The position numbers and the translations under genes are program-made. The notes below the pieces were generated by a model. The model searched no databases, was not told where the DNA came from, and worked only from the letters and a program-made list of their open reading frames with translations. Below, piece by piece: positions 15,001 to 28,895 of a stretch of DNA of 64,000 nt (the first letter of the stretch is position 1; each line of letters starts with the position of its first letter). Source of the DNA: Astropecten irregularis (lineage: Eukaryota > Echinodermata > Asteroidea > Paxillosida > Astropectinidae); NCBI GenBank assembly GCA_963971285.1, contig OZ020254.1, positions 8,556,001 to 8,620,000 of the forward strand, in the 5' to 3' direction.

Positions 15001-18000
15001 AAAACCTGCACTTAGACTATGAGACACTTTTTTCTGTTAGAGTTTGAAATTTCTCCCTCAATACTTAGGCAATCGAGCTGAAACTTGCACGAAATGTAGC
15101 CCCAGATGTACTCTACAGGAAAGTATGAGCAGTGCCAAATTCTAAAGTCATGTTCATGGCCGAAAATCCAAGTATAGCACCACACGCTATGCGACAAACG
15201 GCAGAGAAGGCGGCAAAAAAACTGCGCTTAGACTAGGAGACACTTTTTTCTGCTAGAGTTTGAAATTTCTCCCTCAATACTGAGGCAATCGAGCTGAAAC
15301 TTGCACGAAATGTAGCCCCAGATGTACTCTACACGAAAGTATGAGCAGTGCCAAATTCCAAAGTCATGTTCATGGCCGAAAATCCAAGTATAGCACCACA
15401 CGCTATGCGACAAAACGGCAGGGCACGCGGCAAAAAAAAACCTGCACTTAGACTATGAGACACTTTTTTCTGTTAGAGTTTGAAATTTCTCCCTCAATAC
15501 AGAGGCAATCGAGCTGAAACTTGCACGAAATGTATCCCCAGATGTACTCTATAGGAAAGTATGAGCAGTGCCAAATTCCAAAGTCATGTTTATGGCCGAA
15601 AATCCAAGTATAGCACCACACGCTATGCGACAAACGGCAGAGCAGGCGGCAAAAGAAACTGCGCTTAGACTAGGAGACACTTTTTTCTGCTAGAGTTTGA
15701 AATTTCTCCCTCAATACAGAGGCAATCGAGCTGAAACTTGCACGAAATGTAGCCCCAGATGTACTCTACAGGAAAGTATGAGCTGTGCCAAATTCCAAAG
15801 TCATGTTCATGGCCGAAAATCCAAGTATAGCACCACACGCTATGCGACAAAACGGCAGAGCAGTCGGCAGAAAAACTGCACTTAGACAATGAGACACTTT
15901 TTTCTGCTACAGTTTGAAATTTCTCCCTCAATACTTAGGCAATCGAGCTGAAACTTGCACGAAATGTAGCCCCAGATGTACTCTACATGAAAGTATGAGC
16001 AGTGCCAAATTCCAAAGTCATGTTCATGGCCGAAAATCCAAGTATAGCACCACACGCTATGCGACAAAACGGCAGAGCACGCGGAAAAAAAACCCTGCAC
16101 TTAGACTATGAGACACTTTTTTCTGTTAGAGTTTGAAATTTCTCCCTCAATACAGAGGCAATCGAGCTGAAACTTCCACGAAATGTAGCCCCTGATGTAC
16201 TCTTCAGGAAAGTATGAGCAGTGCCAAATTCCAAAGTCATGTTCATGGCCGAAAATCCAAGTATAGCACCACACGCTATGCGACAAAACGGCAGAGCACG
16301 CGGCAAAAAAAACCCTGCACTTAGACTATGAGACACTTTTTTTCTGCTAGAGTTTGAAATTTCTCCCTCAATACTTAGGCAATCGAGCTGAAACTTGCAC
16401 GAAATGTAGCCCCAGATGTTCTCTACAGGAAAGTATGAGCAGTGCCAAATTCCAAAGTCATGTTCATGGCCGAAAATCCAAGTATAGCACCACACGCTAT
16501 GCGACAAACGGCAGAGAAGGCGGCAAAAAAACTGCGCTTAGACTAGGAGACACTTTTTTCTGCTAGAGTTTGAAATTTCTCCCTCAATACTGAGGCAATC
16601 GAGCTGAAACTTGCACGAAATGTAGCCCCAGATGTACTCTACACGAAAGTATGAGCAGTACCAAATTCCAAAGTCATGTTCATGGCCGAATATCAAAGTA
16701 TAGCACCACACGCTATGCGACAAAACGGCAGAGCACGCGGCAAAAAAAAACCTGCACTTAGACTATATGAGACACTTTTTTCTGTTAGAGTTTGAAATTT
16801 CTCCCTCAATACAGAGGCAATCGAGCTGAAACTTGCACGAAATGTAGCCCCAGATGTACTCTACAGGAAAGTATGAGCAGTGCCAAATTCCAAAGTCATG
16901 TTCATGGCCGAAAATCCAAGTATAGCACCACACGCTATGCGACAAAACGGCAGAGCACGCGGCAAAAAAAACCTGCACTTAGACTATGAGACACTTTTTT
17001 CTGTTAGAGTTTGAAATTTCTCCCTCAATACTTAGGCAATCGAGCTGAAACTTGCACGAAATGTAGCCCCAGATGTACTCTTAATAAAAAGTATGAGCTG
17101 TGCCAAATTCCAAAGTCATGTTCATGAAAAAAACCTGCACTTAGACTATGAGACACTTTTTTCTGTTAGAGTTTGAAATTTCTCCCTCAATACTTAGGCA
17201 ATCGAGCTGAAACTTGCACGAAATGTAGCCCTAGATGTTCTCTACAGGAAAGTATGAGCTGTGCCAAATTCCAAAGTCATGTTCATGGCCGAAAATCCAA
17301 GTATAGCACCACACGCTATGCGACAAAACGGCAGCGCAGTCGGCAGAAAAACTGCACTTAGACTATGAGACACTTTTTTCTGCTAGAGTTTGAAATTTCT
17401 CCCTCAATACTTAGGCAATCGAGCTGAAACTTGCACGAAATGTAGCCCCAGATGTTCTCTACAGGAAAGTGTGAGCTGTGCCAAATTCCAAAGTCATGTC
17501 CATGGCCTAAAATCCAAGTATAGCACCATACGCTATGCGACAAAACGGCAGAGCATGCGGCAAAAAAACCCTGCACTTAGACTATGAGACACTTTTTTCT
17601 GTTAGAGTTTGGAATTTCTAACTCAATACAGAGGCAATCGAGCTGAAACTTGCACGAAATGTAGCCCCAGATGTACTCTACACGAAAGTATGAGCAGTAC
17701 CAAATTCCAAAGTCATGTTCATGGCCGAATATCAAAGTATAGCACCACACGCTATGCGACAAAACGGCAGAGCACGCGGCAAAAAAAAACCTGCACTTAG
17801 ACTATATGAGACACTTTTTTCTGTTAGAGTTTGAAATTTCTCCCTCAATACAGAGGCAATCGAGCTGAAACTTGCACGAAATGTAGCCCCAGATGTACTC
17901 TACAGGAAAGTATGAGCAGTGCCAAATTCCAAAGTCATGTTCATGGCCGAAAATCCAAGTATAGCACCACACGCTATGCGACAAAACGGCAGAGCACGCG

Positions 18001-21000
18001 GCAAAAAAAACCTGCACTTAGACTATGAGACACTTTTTTCTGTTAGAGTTTGAAATTTCTCCCTCAATACTTAGGCAATCGAGCTGAAACTTGCACGAAA
18101 TGTAGCCCCAGATGTACTCTTAATAAAAAGTATGAGCTGTGCCAAATTCCAAAGTCATGTTCATGAAAAAAACCTGCACTTAGACTATGAGACACTTTTT
18201 TCTGTTAGAGTTTGAAATTTCTCCCTCAATACTTAGGCAATCGAGCTGAAACTTGCACGAAATGTAGCCCTAGATGTTCTCTACAGGAAAGTATGAGCTG
18301 TGCCAAATTCCAAAGTCATGTTCATGGCCGAAAATCCAAGTATAGCACCACACGCTATGCGACAAAACGGCAGCGCAGTCGGCAGAAAAACTGCACTTAG
18401 ACTATGAGACACTTTTTTCTGCTAGAGTTTGAAATTTCTCCCTCAATACTTAGGCAATCGAGCTGAAACTTGCACGAAATGTAGCCCCAGATGTTCTCTA
18501 CAGGAAAGTGTGAGCTGTGCCAAATTCCAAAGTCATGTCCATGGCCTAAAATCCAAGTATAGCACCATACGCTATGCGACAAAACGGCAGAGCATGCGGC
18601 AAAAAAACCCTGCACTTAGACTATGAGACACTTTTTTCTGTTAGAGTTTGGAATTTCTAACTCAATACAGAGGCAATCGAGCTGAAACTTGCACGAAATG
18701 TAGCCCCAGATGTACTCTACAGGAAAGTATGAGCAGTGCCAAATTCTAAAGTCATGTTCATGGCCGAAAATCCAAGTATAGCACCACACGCTATGCGACA
18801 AACGGCAGAGAAGGCGGCAAAAAAACTGCGCTTAGACTAGGAGACACTTTTTTCTGCTAGAGTTTGAAATTTCTCCCTCAATACTGAGGCAATCGAGCTG
18901 AAACTTGCACGAAATGTAGCCCCAGATGTACTCTACACGAAAGTATGAGCAGTGCCAAATTCCAAAGTCATGTTCATGGCCGAAAATCCAAGTATAGCAC
19001 CACACGCTATGCGACAAAACGGCAGGGCACGCGGCAAAAAAAAACCTGCACTTAGACTATGAGACACTTTTTTCTGTTAGAGTTTGAAATTTCTCCCTCA
19101 ATACAGAGGCAATCGAGCTGAAACTTGCACGAAATGTAGCCCCAGATGTACTCTATAGGAAAGTATGAGCAGTGCCAAATTCCAAAGTCATGTTTATGGC
19201 CGAAAATCCAAGTATAGCACCACACGCTATGCGACAAACGGCAGAGCAGGCGGCAAAAGAAACTGCGCTTAGACTAGGAGACACTTTTTTCTGCTAGAGT
19301 TTGAAATTTCTCCCTCAATACAGAGGCAATCGAGCTGAAACTTGCACGAAATGTAGCCCCAGATGTACTCTACAGGAAAGTATGAGCTGTGCCAAATTCC
19401 AAAGTCATGTTCATGGCCGAAAATCCAAGTATAGCACCACACGCTATGCGACAAAACGGCAGAGCAGTCGGCAGAAAAACTGCACTTAGACAATGAGACA
19501 CTTTTTTCTGCTACAGTTTGAAATTTCTCCCTCAATACTTAGGCAATCGAGCTGAAACTTGCACGAAATGTAGCCCCAGATGTACTCTACAGGAAAGTAT
19601 GAGCAGTGCCAAATTCCAAAGTCATGTTCATGGCCGAAAATCCAAGTATAGCACCACACGCTATGCGACAAAACGGCAGAGCACGCGGAAAAAAAACCCT
19701 GCACTTAGACTATGAGACACTTTTTTCTGTTAGAGTTTGAAATTTCTCCCTCAATACAGAGGCAATCGAGCTGAAACTTCCACGAAATGTAGCCCCTGAT
19801 GTACTCTTCAGGAAAGTATGAGCAGTGCCAAATTCCAAAGTCATGTTCATGGCCGAAAATCCAAGTATAGCACCACACGCTATGCGACAAAACGGCAGAG
19901 CACGCGGCAAAAAAAACCCTGCACTTAGACTATGAGACACTTTTTTTCTGCTAGAGTTTGAAATTTCTCCCTCAATACTTAGGCAATCGAGCTGAAACTT
20001 GCACGAAATGTAGCCCCAGATGTTCTCTACAGGAAAGTATGAGCAGTGCCAAATTCCAAAGTCATGTTCATGGCCGAAAATCCAAGTATAGCACCACACG
20101 CTATGCGACAAACGGCAGAGAAGGCGGCAAAAAAACTGCGCTTAGACTAGGAGACACTTTTTAATGCTAGAGTTTGAAATTTCTCCCTCAATACTGAGGC
20201 AATCGAGCTGAAACTTGCACGAAATGTAGCCCCAGATGTACTCTACAGGAAAGTATGAGCAGTGCCAAATTCCAAAGTCATGTTCATGGCCGAAAATCCA
20301 AGTATAGCACCACACGCTATGCGACAAAACGGCAGAGCACGCGGCAAAAAAAACCTGCACTTAGACTATGAGACACTTTTTTCTGTTAGAGTTTGAAATT
20401 TCTCCCTCAATACTTAGGCAATCGAGCTGAAACTTGCACGAAATGTAGCCCCAGATGTACTCTTAATAAAAAGTATGAGCTGTGCCAAATTCCAAAGTCA
20501 TGTTCATGAAAAAAACCTGCACTTAGACTATGAGACACTTTTTTCTGTTAGAGTTTGAAATTTCTCCCTCAATACTTAGGCAATCGAGCTGAAACTTGCA
20601 CGAAATGTAGCCCTAGATGTTCTCTACAGGAAAGTATGAGCTGTGCCAAATTCCAAAGTCATGTTCATGGCCGAAAATCCAAGTATAGCACCACACGCTA
20701 TGCGACAAAACGGCAGCGCAGTCGGCAGAAAAACTGCACTTAGACTATGAGACACTTTTTTCTGCTAGAATTTGAAATTTCTCCCTCAATACTGAGGCAA
20801 TCGAGCTGAAACTTGCACGAAATGTAGCCCCAGATGTACTCTACACGAAAGTATGAGCAGTGCCAAATTCCAAAGTCATGTTCATGGCCGAAAATCCAAG
20901 TATAGCACCACACGCTATGCGACAAAACGGCAGGGCACGCGGCAAAAAAAAACCTGCACTTAGACTATGAGACACTTTTTTCTGTTAGAGTTTGAAATTT

Positions 21001-24000
21001 CTCCCTCAATACAGAGGCAATCGAGCTGAAACTTGCACGAAATGTAGCCCCAGATGTACTCTATAGGAAAGTATGAGCAGTGCCAAATTCCAAAGTCATG
21101 TTTATGGCCGAAAATCCAAGTATAGCACCACACGCTATGCGACAAACGGCAGAGCAGGCGGCAAAAGAAACTGCGCTTAGACTAGGAGACACTTTTTTCT
21201 GCTAGAGTTTGAAATTTCTCCCTCAATACAGAGGCAATCGAGCTGAAACTTGCACGAAATGTAGCCCCAGATGTACTCTACAGGAAAGTATGAGCTGTGC
21301 CAAATTCCAAAGTCATGTTCATGGCCGAAAATCCAAGTATAGCACCACACGCTATGCGACAAAACGGCAGAGCAGTCGGCAGAAAAACTGCACTTAGACA
21401 ATGAGACACTTTTTTCTGCTAGAGTTTGAAATTTCTCCCTCAATACTTAGGCAATCGAGCTGAAACTTGCACGAAATGTAGCCCCAGATGTACTCTTAAT
21501 AAAAAGTATGAGCTGTGCCAAATTCCAAAGTCATGTTCATGAAAAAAACCTGCACTTAGACTATGAGACACTTTTTTCTGTTAGAGTTTGAAATTTCTCC
21601 CTCAATACTTAGGCAATCGAGCTGAAACTTGCACGAAATGTAGCCCTAGATGTTCTCTACAGGAAAGTATGAGCTGTGCCAAATTCCAAAGTCATGTTCA
21701 TGGCCGAAAATCCAAGTATAGCACCACACGCTATGCGACAAAACGGCAGCGCAGTCGGCAGAAAAACTGCACTTAGACTATGAGACACTTTTTTCTGCTA
21801 GAGTTTGAAATTTCTCCCTCAATACTGAGGCAATCGAGCTGAAACTTGCACGAAATGTAGCCCCAGATGTACTCTAAATGAAAGTATGAGCTGTGCCAAA
21901 TTCCAAAGTCATGTTCATGACCGAAAATCCAAGTATAGCACCACACGCTATGCGACAAAACGGCAGAGCACGCGGCAAAAAAAACCCTGCACTTAGACTA
22001 TGAGACACTTTTTTTCTGCTAGAGTTTGAAATTTCTCCCTCAATACTTAGGCAATCGAGCTGAAACTTGCACGAAATGTAGCCCCAGATGTTCTCTACAG
22101 GAAAGTGTGAGCTGTGCCAAATTCCAAAGTCATGTCCATGGCCTAAAATCCAAGTATAGCACCATACGCTATGCGACAAAACGGCAGAGCATGCGGCAAA
22201 AAAACCCTGCACTTAGACTATGAGACACTTTTTTCTGTTAGAGTTTGGAATTTCTAACTCAATACAGAGGCAATCGAGCTGAAACTTGCACGAAATGTAG
22301 CCCCAGATGTACTCTACAGGAAAGTATGAGCAGTGCCAAATTCCAAAGTCATGTTCATGGCCGAAAATCCAAGTATAGCACCACACGCTATGCGACAAAA
22401 CGGCAGAGCACGCGGCAAAAAAAACCTGCACTTAGACTATGAGACACTTTTTTCTGTTAGAGTTTGAAATTTCTCCCTCAATACTTAGGCAATCGAGCTG
22501 AAACTTGCACGAAATGTAGCCCCAGATGTACTCTTAATAAAAAGTATGAGCTGTGCCAAATTCCAAAGTCATGTTCATGAAAAAAACCTGCACTTAGACT
22601 ATGAGACACTTTTTTCTGTTAGAGTTTGAAATTTCTCCCTCAATACTTAGGCAATCGAGCTGAAACTTGCACGAAATGTAGCCCTAGATGTTCTCTACAG
22701 GAAAGTATGAGCTGTGCCAAATTCCAAAGTCATGTTCATGGCCGAAAATCCAAGTATAGCACCACACGCTATGCGACAAAACGGCAGCGCAGTCGGCAGA
22801 AAAACTGCACTTAGACTATGAGACACTTTTTTCTGCTAGAGTTTGAAATTTCTCCCTCAATACTGAGGCAATCGAGCTGAAACTTGCACGAAATGTAGCC
22901 CCAGATGTACTCTACACGAAAGTATGAGCACTGCCAAATTCCAAAGTCATGTTCATGGCCGAAAATCCAAGTATAGCACCACACGCTATGCGACAAAACG
23001 GCAGGGCACGCGGCAAAAAAAAACCTGCACTTAGACTATGAGACACTTTTTTCTGTTAGAGTTTGAAATTTCTCCCTCAATACAGAGGCAATCGAGCTGA
23101 AACTTGCACGAAATGTAGCCCCAGATGTACTCTATAGGAAAGTATGAGCAGTGCCAAATTCCAAAGTCATGTTTATGGCCGAAAATCCAAGTATAGCACC
23201 ACACGCTATGCGACAAACGGCAGAGCAGGCGGCAAAAGAAACTGCGCTTAGACTAGGAGACACTTTTTTCTGCTAGAGTTTGAAATTTCTCCCTCAATAC
23301 AGAGGCAATCGAGCTGAAACTTGCACGAAATGTAGCCCCAGATGTACTCTACAGGAAAGTATGAGCTGTGCCAAATTCCAAAGTCATGTTCATGGCCGAA
23401 AATCCAAGTATAGCACCACACGCTATGCGACAAAACGGCAGAGCAGTCGGCAGAAAAACTGCACTTAGACAATGAGACACTTTTTTCTGCTAGAGTTTGA
23501 AATTTCTCCCTCAATACTTAGGCAATCGAGCTGAAACTTGCACGAAATGTAGCCCCAGATGTACTCTTAATAAAAAGTATGAGCTGTGCCAAATTCCAAA
23601 GTCATGTTCATGAAAAAAACCTGCACTTAGACTATGAGACACTTTTTTCTGTTAGAGTTTGAAATTTCTCCCTCAATACTTAGGCAATCGAGCTGAAACT
23701 TGCACGAAATGTAGCCCTAGATGTTCTCTACAGGAAAGTATGAGCTGTGCCAAATTCCAAAGTCATGTTCATGGCCGAAAATCCAAGTATAGCACCACAC
23801 GCTATGCGACAAAACGGCAGCGCAGTCGGCAGAAAAACTGCACTTAGACTATGAGACACTTTTTTCTGCTAGAGTTTGAAATTTCTCCCTCAATACTGAG
23901 GCAATCGAGCTAAAACTTGCACGAAATGTAGCCCCAGATGTACTCTAAATGAAAGTATGAGCTGTGCCAAATTCCAAAGTCATGTTCATGACCGAAAATC

Positions 24001-27000
24001 CAAGTATAGCACCACACGCTATGCGACAAAACGGCAGAGCACGCGGCAAAAAAAACCCTGCACTTAGACTATGAGACACTTTTTTTCTGCTAGAGTTTGA
24101 AATTTCTCCCTCAATACTTAGGCAATCGAGCTGAAACTTGCACGAAATGTAGCCCCAGATGTTCTCTACAGGAAAGTGTGAGCTGTGCCAAATTCCAAAG
24201 TCATGTCCATGGCCTAAAATCCAAGTATAGCACCATACGCTATGCGACAAAACGGCAGAGCATGCGGCAAAAAAACCCTGCACTTAGACTATGAGACACT
24301 TTTTTCTGTTAGAGTTTGGAATTTCTAACTCAATACAGAGGCAATCGAGCTGAAACTTGCACGAAATGTAGCCCCAGATGTACTCTACAGGAAAGTATGA
24401 GCAGTGCCAAATTCCAAAGTCATGTTCATGGCCGAAAATCCAAGTATAGCACCACACGCTATGCGACAAACGGCAGAGAAGGCGGCAAAAAAACTGCGCT
24501 TAGACTAGGAGACACTTTTTTCTGCTAGAGTTTGAAATTTCTCCCTCAATACTGAGGCAATCGAGCTGAAACTTGCACGAAATGTAGCCCCAGATGTACT
24601 CTACACGAAAGTATGAGCAGTGCCAAATTCCAAAGTCATGTTCATGGCCGAAAATCCAAGTATAGCACCACACGCTATGCGACAAAACGGCAGGGCACGC
24701 GGCAAAAAAAAACCTGCACTTAGACTATGAGACACTTTTTTCTGTTAGAGTTTGAAATTTCTCCCTCAATACAGAGGCAATCGAGCTGAAACTTGCACGA
24801 AATGTAGCCCCAGATGTACTCTATAGGAAAGTATGAGCAGTGCCAAATTCCAAAGTCATGTTTATGGCCGAAAATCCAAGTATAGCACCACACGCTATGC
24901 GACAAACGGCAGAGCAGGCGGCAAAAGAAACTGCGCTTAGACTAGGAGACACTTTTTTCTGCTAGAGTTTGAAATTTCTCCCTCAATACAGAGGCAATCG
25001 AGCTGAAACTTGCACGAAATGTAGCCCCAGATGTACTCTACAGGAAAGTATGAGCTGTGCCAAATTCCAAAGTCATGTTCATGGCCGAAAATCCAAGTAT
25101 AGCACCACACGCTATGCGACAAAACGGCAGAGCAGTCGGCAGAAAAACTGCACTTAGACAATGAGACACTTTTTTCTGCTAGAGTTTGAAATTTCTCCCT
25201 CAATACTTAGGCAATCGAGCTGAAACTTGCACGAAATGTAGCCCCAGATGTACTCTACAGGAAAGTATGAGCAGTGCCAAATTCCAAAGTCATGTTCATG
25301 GCCGAAAATCCAAGTATAGCACCACACGCTATGCGACAAAACGGCAGAGCACGCGGAAAAAAAACCCTGCACTTAGACTATGAGACACTTTTTTCTGTTA
25401 GAGTTTGAAATTTCTCCCTCAATACAGAGGCAATCGAGCTGAAACTTGCACGAAATGTAGCCCCTGATGTACTCTTCAGGAAAGTATGAGCAGTGCCAAA
25501 TTCCAAAGTCATGTTCATGGCCGAAAATCCAAGTATAGCACCACACGCTATGCGACAAAACGGCAGAGCACGCGGCAAAAAAAACCCTGCACTTAGACTA
25601 TGAGACACTTTTTTTCTGCTAGAGTTTGAAATTTCTCCCTCAATACTGAGGCAATCGAGCTGAAACTTGCACGAAATGTAGCCCCAGATGTACTCTAAAT
25701 GAAAGTATGAGCTGTGCCAAATTCCTAAGTCATGTTCATGACCGAAAATCCAAGTATAGCACCACACGCTATGCGACAAAACGGCAGAGCACGCGGCAAA
25801 AAAAACCCTGCACTTAGACTATGAGACACTTTTTTTCTGCTAGAGTTTGAAATTTCTCCCTCAATACTTAGGCAATCGAGCTGAAACTTGCACGAAATGT
25901 AGCCCCAGATGTTCTCTACAGGAAAGTGTGAGCTGTGCCAAATTCCAAAGTCATGTCCATGGCCTAAAATCCAAGTATAGCACCATACGCTATGCGACAA
26001 AACGGCAGAGCATGCGGCAAAAAACCCTGCACTTAGACTATGAGACACTTTTTTCTGTTAGAGTTTGGAATTTCTAACTCAATACAGAGGCAATCGAGCT
26101 GAAACTTGCACGAAATGAACCCCAAGATGTACTCTACAGGAAAGTATGAGCAGTGCCAAATTCCAAAGTCATGTTCATGGCCGAAAATCCAAGTATAGCA
26201 CCACACGCTATGCGACAAACGGCAGAGAAGGCGGCAAAAAAACTGCGCTTAGACTAGGAGACACTTTTTTCTGCTAGAGTTTGAAATTTCTCCCTCAATA
26301 CTGAGGCAATCGAGCTGAAACTTGCACGAAATGTAGCCCCAGATGTACTCTACACGAAAGTATGAGCAGTGCCAAATTCCAAAGTCATGTTCATGGCCGA
26401 AAATCCAAGTATAGCACCACACGCTATGCGACAAAACGGCAGGGCACGCGGCAAAAAAAAACCTGCACTTAGACTATGAGACACTTTTTTCTGTTAGAGT
26501 TTGAAATTTCTCCCTCAATACAGAGGCAATCGAGCTGAAACTTGCACGAAATGTAGCCCCAGATGTACTCTATAGGAAAGTATGAGCAGTGCCAAATTCC
26601 AAAGTCATGTTCATGGCCGAAAATCCAAGTATAGCACCACACGCTATGCGACAAACGGCAGAGCAGGCGGCAAAAGAAACTGCGCTTAGACTAGGAGACA
26701 CTTTTTTCTGCTAGAGTTTGAAATTTCTCCCTCAATACAGAGGCAATCGAGCTGAAACTTGCACGAAATGTAGCCCCAGATGTACTCTACAGGAAAGTAT
26801 GAGCTGTGCCAAATTCCAAAGTCATGTTCATGGCCGAAAATCCAAGTATAGCACCACACGCTATGCGACAAAACGGCAGAGCAGTCGGCAGAAAAACTGC
26901 ACTTAGACAATGAGACACTTTTTTCTGCTAGAGTTTGAAATTTCTCCCTCAATACTTAGGCAATCGAGCTGAAACTTGCACGAAATGTAGCCCCAGATGT

Positions 27001-27776
27001 ACTCTACAGGAAAGTATGAGCAGTGCCAAATTCCAAAGTCATGTTCATGGCCGAAAATCCAAGTATAGCACCACACGCTATGCGACAAAACGGCAGAGCA
27101 CGCGGAAAAAAAACCCTGCACTTAGACTATGAGACACTTTTTTCTGTTAGAGTTTGAAATTTCTCCCTCAATACAGAGGCAATCGAGCTGAAACTTCCAC
27201 GAAATGTAGCCCCTGATGTACTCTTCAGGAAAGTATGAGCAGTGCCAAATTCCAAAGTCATGTTCATGGCCGAAAATCCAAGTATAGCACCACACGCTAT
27301 GCGACAAAACGGCAGAGCACGCGGCAAAAAAAACCCTGCACTTAGACTATGAGACACTTTTTTTCTGCTAGAGTTTGAAATTTCTCCCTCAATACTTAGG
27401 CAATCGAGCTGAAACTTGCACGAAATGTAGCCCCTAGATGTTCTCTACAGGAAAGTATGAGCAGTGCCAAATTCCAAAGTCATGTTCATGGCCGAAAATC
27501 CAAGTATAGCACCACACGCTATGCGACAAACGGCAGAGAAGGCGGCAAAAAAACTGCGCTTAGACTAGGAGACACTTTTTTCTGCTAGAGTTTGAAATTT
27601 CTCCCTCAATACTGAGGCAATCGAGCTGAAACTTGCACGAAATGTAGCCCCAGATGTACTCTACAGGAAAGTATGAGCAGTGCCAAATTCAAAAGTCATG
27701 TTCCAAGTATAGCACCACACGCTATGCGACAAACGGCAGAGCAGGTGGCAAAAAACTGCGCTTAGACTAGGAGCAG
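1..27776. repeat. ~217-bp satellite array (about 130 units)
   Basis: Head-to-tail units run from the first base. Each carries the same landmarks: a 'gagacacttttttctg' T-run, 'caatcgagctgaaac', 'gaaatgtagccccagatg', 'ccaaattccaaagtcatg' and 'caccacacgctatgcgac'. Spacing between units is mostly 214-225 bp. Subtypes differ mainly in the last ~40 bp (gcagagcacgcgg, gcagagcagtcgg or gcagagaaggcgg versions) and in tgtactcta versus tgttctcta. A deletion subtype of ~163 bp lacks about 57 bp after 'gttcatg'. Both strands stay open for 60-70 codons in most units, but frames shift between units and the peptides match no family I know, so I read the array as non-coding satellite DNA. The left end lies outside the window. 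Confidence 0.97.
9163..13322. repeat. Two tandem copies of a 2,080-bp higher-order block
   Basis: The order of unit subtypes between about 9.3 and 11.2 kb recurs between about 11.3 and 13.3 kb with a constant offset of 2,080 bp, including the same deletion units and private variants such as 'aatatcaaag' and 'gtgtgagctg'. Other offsets occur elsewhere in the array: 1,475 (0.5-3 kb), 6,939 (6.6-9.4 versus 13.5-16.4 kb), 1,039 (16.8-17.6 versus 17.8-18.6 kb), 3,604 (15.2-16.4 versus 18.8-20.0 kb), 2,071 (20.7-22.2 versus 22.8-24.3 kb) and 1,749 (24.5-25.4 versus 26.2-27.1 kb). This fits repeated unequal exchange rather than one fixed higher-order repeat. Confidence 0.85.
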
Positions 27777-27960
27777 ACATTTTTTTTTACACTTGAGTTT
27801 AAAATTTTGTCTTTAATTTTTATTCTCGGTAACAGTTTCAGAAGTAAGCATTACACGTAGTCGACGAGTTATCCGCAAATAAACATGCTATCGAGCTGCA
27901 GGTTACACCCAAATGTAGCTGATGAGGATGCTCCAAATCGAGTGACATAAAAGCAACTCA
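27777..27960. repeat. Decayed edge unit of the 217-bp satellite
   Basis: After the last clear unit, the sequence still aligns loosely: 'gagtttaaaattttgtcttt' corresponds to the unit's 'gagtttgaaatttctccct', and 'atcgagctgcaggttacacc' followed by 'aaatgtagc' corresponds to 'atcgagctgaaacttgcac' and 'aaatgtagc'. About 60 bp of unrelated sequence sits between the two blocks. This is what an old, no longer homogenised array edge looks like. Confidence 0.6.
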
Positions 27961-27983
27961 ACTGGTCTTCCCATTGTTGTGCT

Positions 27984-28357
27984 ATGACGGTTGTAGTCTG
28001 GCCGGCTCCTGCACAAAACTCGTCCAATACATTTAAACATTACAACGTACTTTACATTTACTGTTTGCACTTTCTGATTCATTATTTCCAGTGTGCAAAC
28101 AATAATGTAGAAGATTAATTGTGGATGTCACTTACTCATTTGTACCTCAAGGAGTTCCTTCAATTTGTCAGCACAAGTCAGAATGAGCCAGGGAAGGGAA
28201 TTGCAAGTAATTCAACCTCATCTGGAGTCAGATACAGTGGTGAAAGGATGGTCTGCAGAATCTGTCCCCACAAAGAAATACACAAATACAACATAATTAA
28301 TGAAATTATAAAAAAAATCATCTATTCAAATTCGGTATGACTTCATCGCAAAACGAT
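27984..28357. repeat. Duplicated segment, copy A
   Basis: This segment starts at 'atgacggttgtagtctggcc' and recurs 1,080 bp downstream at 29,064. The matching includes 'ctttctgattca', 'tgtgcaaacaataatgtag', 'cacttactcatttgtacctc' and 'cagatacagtggtgaaagg'. On the minus strand both copies show an acceptor-like ACAG and a consensus-like donor (ATGA then GTAAGTG). Stops in all frames and a 2-bp length difference between copies argue against a conserved coding exon. Together with the minisatellite that follows, this is one half of a tandem duplication. Confidence 0.85.
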
Positions 28358-28893
28358 GACCCAAGCCGACTCAGACCCAAGCCAACTCAGACCCAAGCCG
28401 ACTCAGACCCAAGCCGACTCAGACCCAATTCGACTAAGACCCAAGCCGACTCAGACCCAAGCCAACTCAGACAAAAGCCTACTCAGACACAAGCCGACTC
28501 AGACCCAAGCCGACTCAGACCCAAGCCGACTCAGACCCAAGCCAACTCAGACCCAAGCCGACTCAGACCCAAGCCGACTCAGACCCAAGCCAACTCAGAC
28601 CCAGGCCAACTAAGACCCAAGCCAACTCAGACCCAAGCCAACTCAAACCCAAGCCGACTCAGACACAAGCTGACTCAGACCCAAGCCAACTCAGACCCAA
28701 GCCAACTCAGACCCAAGACAACTCAGACCCAAGCATACTGACAGACCCAAGCCAACTCAGACCCAAGCCAACTCAGACCCAAGCCAACTCAGACCCAAGC
28801 CAACTCAGACCCAAGCCAACTCAGACCCAAGCAGACTCAGACCCAAGCCAACTCAAACCCAAGCCAACTCAGACCCAAGCCAACTCAGACCCA
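28358..28893. repeat. 16-bp minisatellite, about 33 copies
   Basis: The unit is 'cagacccaagccaact', with an a/g variant (ccaact/ccgact). Because 16 is not a multiple of three, each frame cycles every 48 bp, giving an open repeat of proline, threonine and glutamine-rich peptide in two frames. That openness is a property of the unit and not evidence of a gene. The array directly follows duplicated segment copy A. Confidence 0.95.
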
Positions 28894-28895
28894 AC

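Noticed and set aside
79..27357. Repeated ~61-codon minus-strand and ~62-codon plus-strand open frames
   Set aside because: One of each fits inside nearly every 217-bp unit on opposite strands. Their ends shift with the unit variants and no family match or start context supports translation.
28150..28290. TMEM98 exon 3 in the duplicated segment (acceptor ACAG, donor GTAAGTG on minus)
   Set aside because: Read in the phase left by exon 2, it stops after about 10 codons. Similarity to the expected protein block is too weak, and the two copies differ by a frame-shifting indel.
28337..28741. A proline/threonine/glutamine-rich repeat protein
   Set aside because: The 16-bp unit leaves two frames open simultaneously, and no promoter, signal peptide or flanking exon supports a gene.
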